NCBI GenBank assembly: GCA_016213345.1
Contig: JACRAO010000202.1
Location: 1 to 7,237, forward strand
Length of the DNA stretch: 7,237 nt
From: Bdellovibrio sp.
Lineage (GTDB): Bacteria; Bdellovibrionota; UBA1018
Reading direction: 5' to 3'
The position numbers and the translations under genes are program-made. Positions 6,381 to 7,237 of the stretch are shown here, one piece after another; position 1 is the first letter of the stretch, and each line of letters begins with the position of its first letter. Below the pieces are notes generated by a model. That model saw nothing but the letters and a program-made list of their open reading frames with translations, was not told the origin of the DNA and did no database searches.

Positions 6381-6408
6381 ATTTTATGTTTAATCTGTTT
6401 AAAAACAA
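6381..6408 (-). promoter_or_regulatory. Candidate promoter of the two-gene envelope operon
   Basis: On the minus strand TTGTTT (6408-6403), 16 bases, then TAAAAT (6386-6381). The -10 box is good, the -35 box weak. Transcription would begin near 6374. The dyad at 6416-6442 lies just upstream of the -35 box, a position suited to an activator. Confidence 0.4.
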
Positions 6409-6415
6409 AGGATTT

Positions 6416-6442
6416 TCTTAGGACTTGTCACAAGTACTAAGA
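6416..6442. promoter_or_regulatory. 27-bp near-perfect dyad, candidate operator
   Basis: The left arm TCTTAGGACTTGT (6416-6428) and right arm ACAAGTACTAAGA (6430-6442) are inverted repeats around C6429, with 12 of 13 positions paired (G6422 against A6436 is the mismatch). It lies in the 146-198 bp control region between two divergent transcripts and covers the TTGTCA box at 6425-6430. A dimeric regulator could bind it. As RNA it could also form a hairpin, but no convincing T-run follows on either strand. Confidence 0.55.
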
Positions 6443-6453
6443 TAGTTTTATGT
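6425..6453 (+). promoter_or_regulatory. Weak candidate promoter of the 5'-nucleotidase gene
   Basis: TTGTCA (6425-6430), 17 bases, then TTATGT (6448-6453). The -35 box is good and lies inside the dyad; the -10 box is poor. If used, the leader would be about 45 nt and a protein bound to the dyad would block it. Confidence 0.25.
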
Positions 6454-6504
6454 CAAAAATCCGACACTTGATAAAAATACAACACTGGGTTATCGCTATG
6501 AATT

Positions 6505-7237
6505 ATGAATAACAATAAACCACTCCAAAATACTATAATATTCTTATTAATCATTCTTTTAACACAGTGTTCTACTGGTCAAAAACTATCTACCGAAGTA
6601 ACTTCGGGTTTACCCAAACATGACTTAGAAGTCATTGTACTCATGGGCATTAATGACTTTCATGGTGCATTGTCCCCGCATATTTTAAAAACTAAAGAAG
6701 CTCTAGACGTTACTCCCATAACTTATGAAAAAGGTGGAGCAAGTATTTTAGCTAGTCACATAAATATTTTAAAATCTCAATTTGGTAAACGTTTCTTCCT
6801 ATTAGACGCTGGTGATGAATTTCAAGGCTCAGTAGAAAGTAACTTAGAAGAAGGAGCTCCGGTTGTTCAATTTTTTAACCAACTAGAAGTTCGAGCAGCC
6901 GCCATTGGCAATCATGAATTTGATTACGGTCCAGTCGGACCTGAAGGTAGTACGGGTGATCTCCTGGGCGCACTAAAAGAAAGGTTAAAACAAGCTCATT
7001 ACCCTTATTTAGCGGCAAATATTAACGACAGAGACACGGGAAAACTGACTGCGTTACCAAATACTTTGCCTAGTTATCTCACACAGGTAGGACGCTTAAA
7101 AATCGGAGTCATTGGTGTCAGCACTACTGAGACACCAAAAACCACACGGCCAGATCAAATTAGGTCTCTGGTATTTACAGATCTAAAAGAAGCTGTCTTG
7201 CGTGAAACAAAAAATTTAAGAGCACAAGGAGCACAAA
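6505..7237 (+). CDS. 5'-nucleotidase / metallophosphoesterase lipoprotein, 5' part (runs off the right edge)
   Basis: 244 open codons to the window edge show the N-terminal calcineurin-like metallophosphoesterase domain of the UshA/5'-nucleotidase family. Metal-site motifs: MGINDFHG (47-54; D51, H53), GDEFQGS (103-109; D104) and GNHEFDYG (135-142; N136, H137). The family pattern continues in YPYLAANI and KIGVIGVSTTETP. Full-length members have about 500-600 residues with a C-terminal substrate-binding domain (PF02872), which lies outside this window. They release phosphate from nucleotides or UDP-sugars in the periplasm for scavenging. Residues 1-21 form a signal peptide ending L-L-T-Q before Cys22; Gln at -1 is unusual for a lipobox, so lipidation is probable but not certain. 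The start is set by a TGA stop in frame just upstream (6499-6501). No clear Shine-Dalgarno is seen, and a five-codon reading frame (6498-6512) overlaps the start. Divergent from the two-gene envelope operon. Confidence 0.88.
   Translation, partial: MNNNKPLQNTIIFLLIILLTQCSTGQKLSTEVTSGLPKHDLEVIVLMGINDFHGALSPHILKTKEALDVTPITYEKGGASILASHINILKSQFGKRFFLLDAGDEFQGSVESNLEEGAPVVQFFNQLEVRAAAIGNHEFDYGPVGPEGSTGDLLGALKERLKQAHYPYLAANINDRDTGKLTALPNTLPSYLTQVGRLKIGVIGVSTTETPKTTRPDQIRSLVFTDLKEAVLRETKNLRAQGAQ

Noticed and set aside
6447..6476. Loose inverted repeat between TTTTAT and ATAAAA next to the 27-bp dyad
   Set aside because: The arms are AT-only with unpaired inner bases, as expected in AT-rich intergenic DNA.
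6593..6607. Hairpin CCGAAG-TAA-CTTCGG
   Set aside because: It is inside the 5'-nucleotidase coding region just after the signal peptide, has no T-run, and is explained by codon content.
1..7237. CRISPR array, insertion sequence, tRNA or rRNA genes
   Set aside because: No spaced direct repeats, no transposase-like frame with terminal repeats, and no cloverleaf or ribosomal RNA sequence was seen on either strand.

Overview
The window reads as chromosomal DNA from an AT-rich Gram-negative bacterium (GC roughly in the mid-30s percent, judged by eye). The Gram-negative call rests on a signal-peptide c-type cytochrome, two lipobox-like signal peptides, a membrane-anchored periplasmic protein and a UshA-type 5'-nucleotidase. 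Several genes use Shine-Dalgarno sites and ordinary sigma70-like promoters. Low GC plus this gene mix would suit the Bdellovibrionota/Oligoflexia or a relative, but nothing here is diagnostic and I hold that placement weakly. There are no mobile elements, tRNA/rRNA genes, CRISPR arrays or prophage genes.

Layout, left to right. 1-224 (minus): 5' part of a secreted c-type cytochrome that runs off the left edge. 351-1382 (minus): AI-2E family membrane transporter. 1383-1507: divergent promoter region. 1508-2677 (plus): rmuC. 2679-4067 (minus): M20-family metallodipeptidase, convergent with rmuC and separated from it by one base. 4068-4145: compact divergent promoter region. 4146-4775 (plus): stand-alone DEDDy-type 3'-5' exonuclease-like protein. 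4776-4889: intergenic, with a terminator hairpin between convergent genes. 4890-6310 (minus): two-gene, translationally coupled operon for an unrecognised inner-membrane-anchored protein and an unrecognised lipoprotein. 6311-6504: divergent control region with a near-perfect 27-bp dyad. 6505-7237 (plus): 5' part of a lipoprotein-like 5'-nucleotidase/metallophosphoesterase that runs off the right edge.

Most genes look like independent housekeeping or envelope units, transcribed in alternating directions with very short spacers. Two themes recur. One is nucleic-acid metabolism: RmuC, the DEDDy exonuclease and the periplasmic 5'-nucleotidase. The other is the cell envelope: cytochrome, AI-2E transporter, the two-gene operon and the nucleotidase. 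I see no evidence that they form one system. The part most likely to be undescribed is the two-gene envelope operon (4890-6310) with the dyad upstream of it. Both proteins are predicted to reach the periplasm, one from each membrane, and both carry an even number of periplasmic cysteines besides the lipid cysteine.
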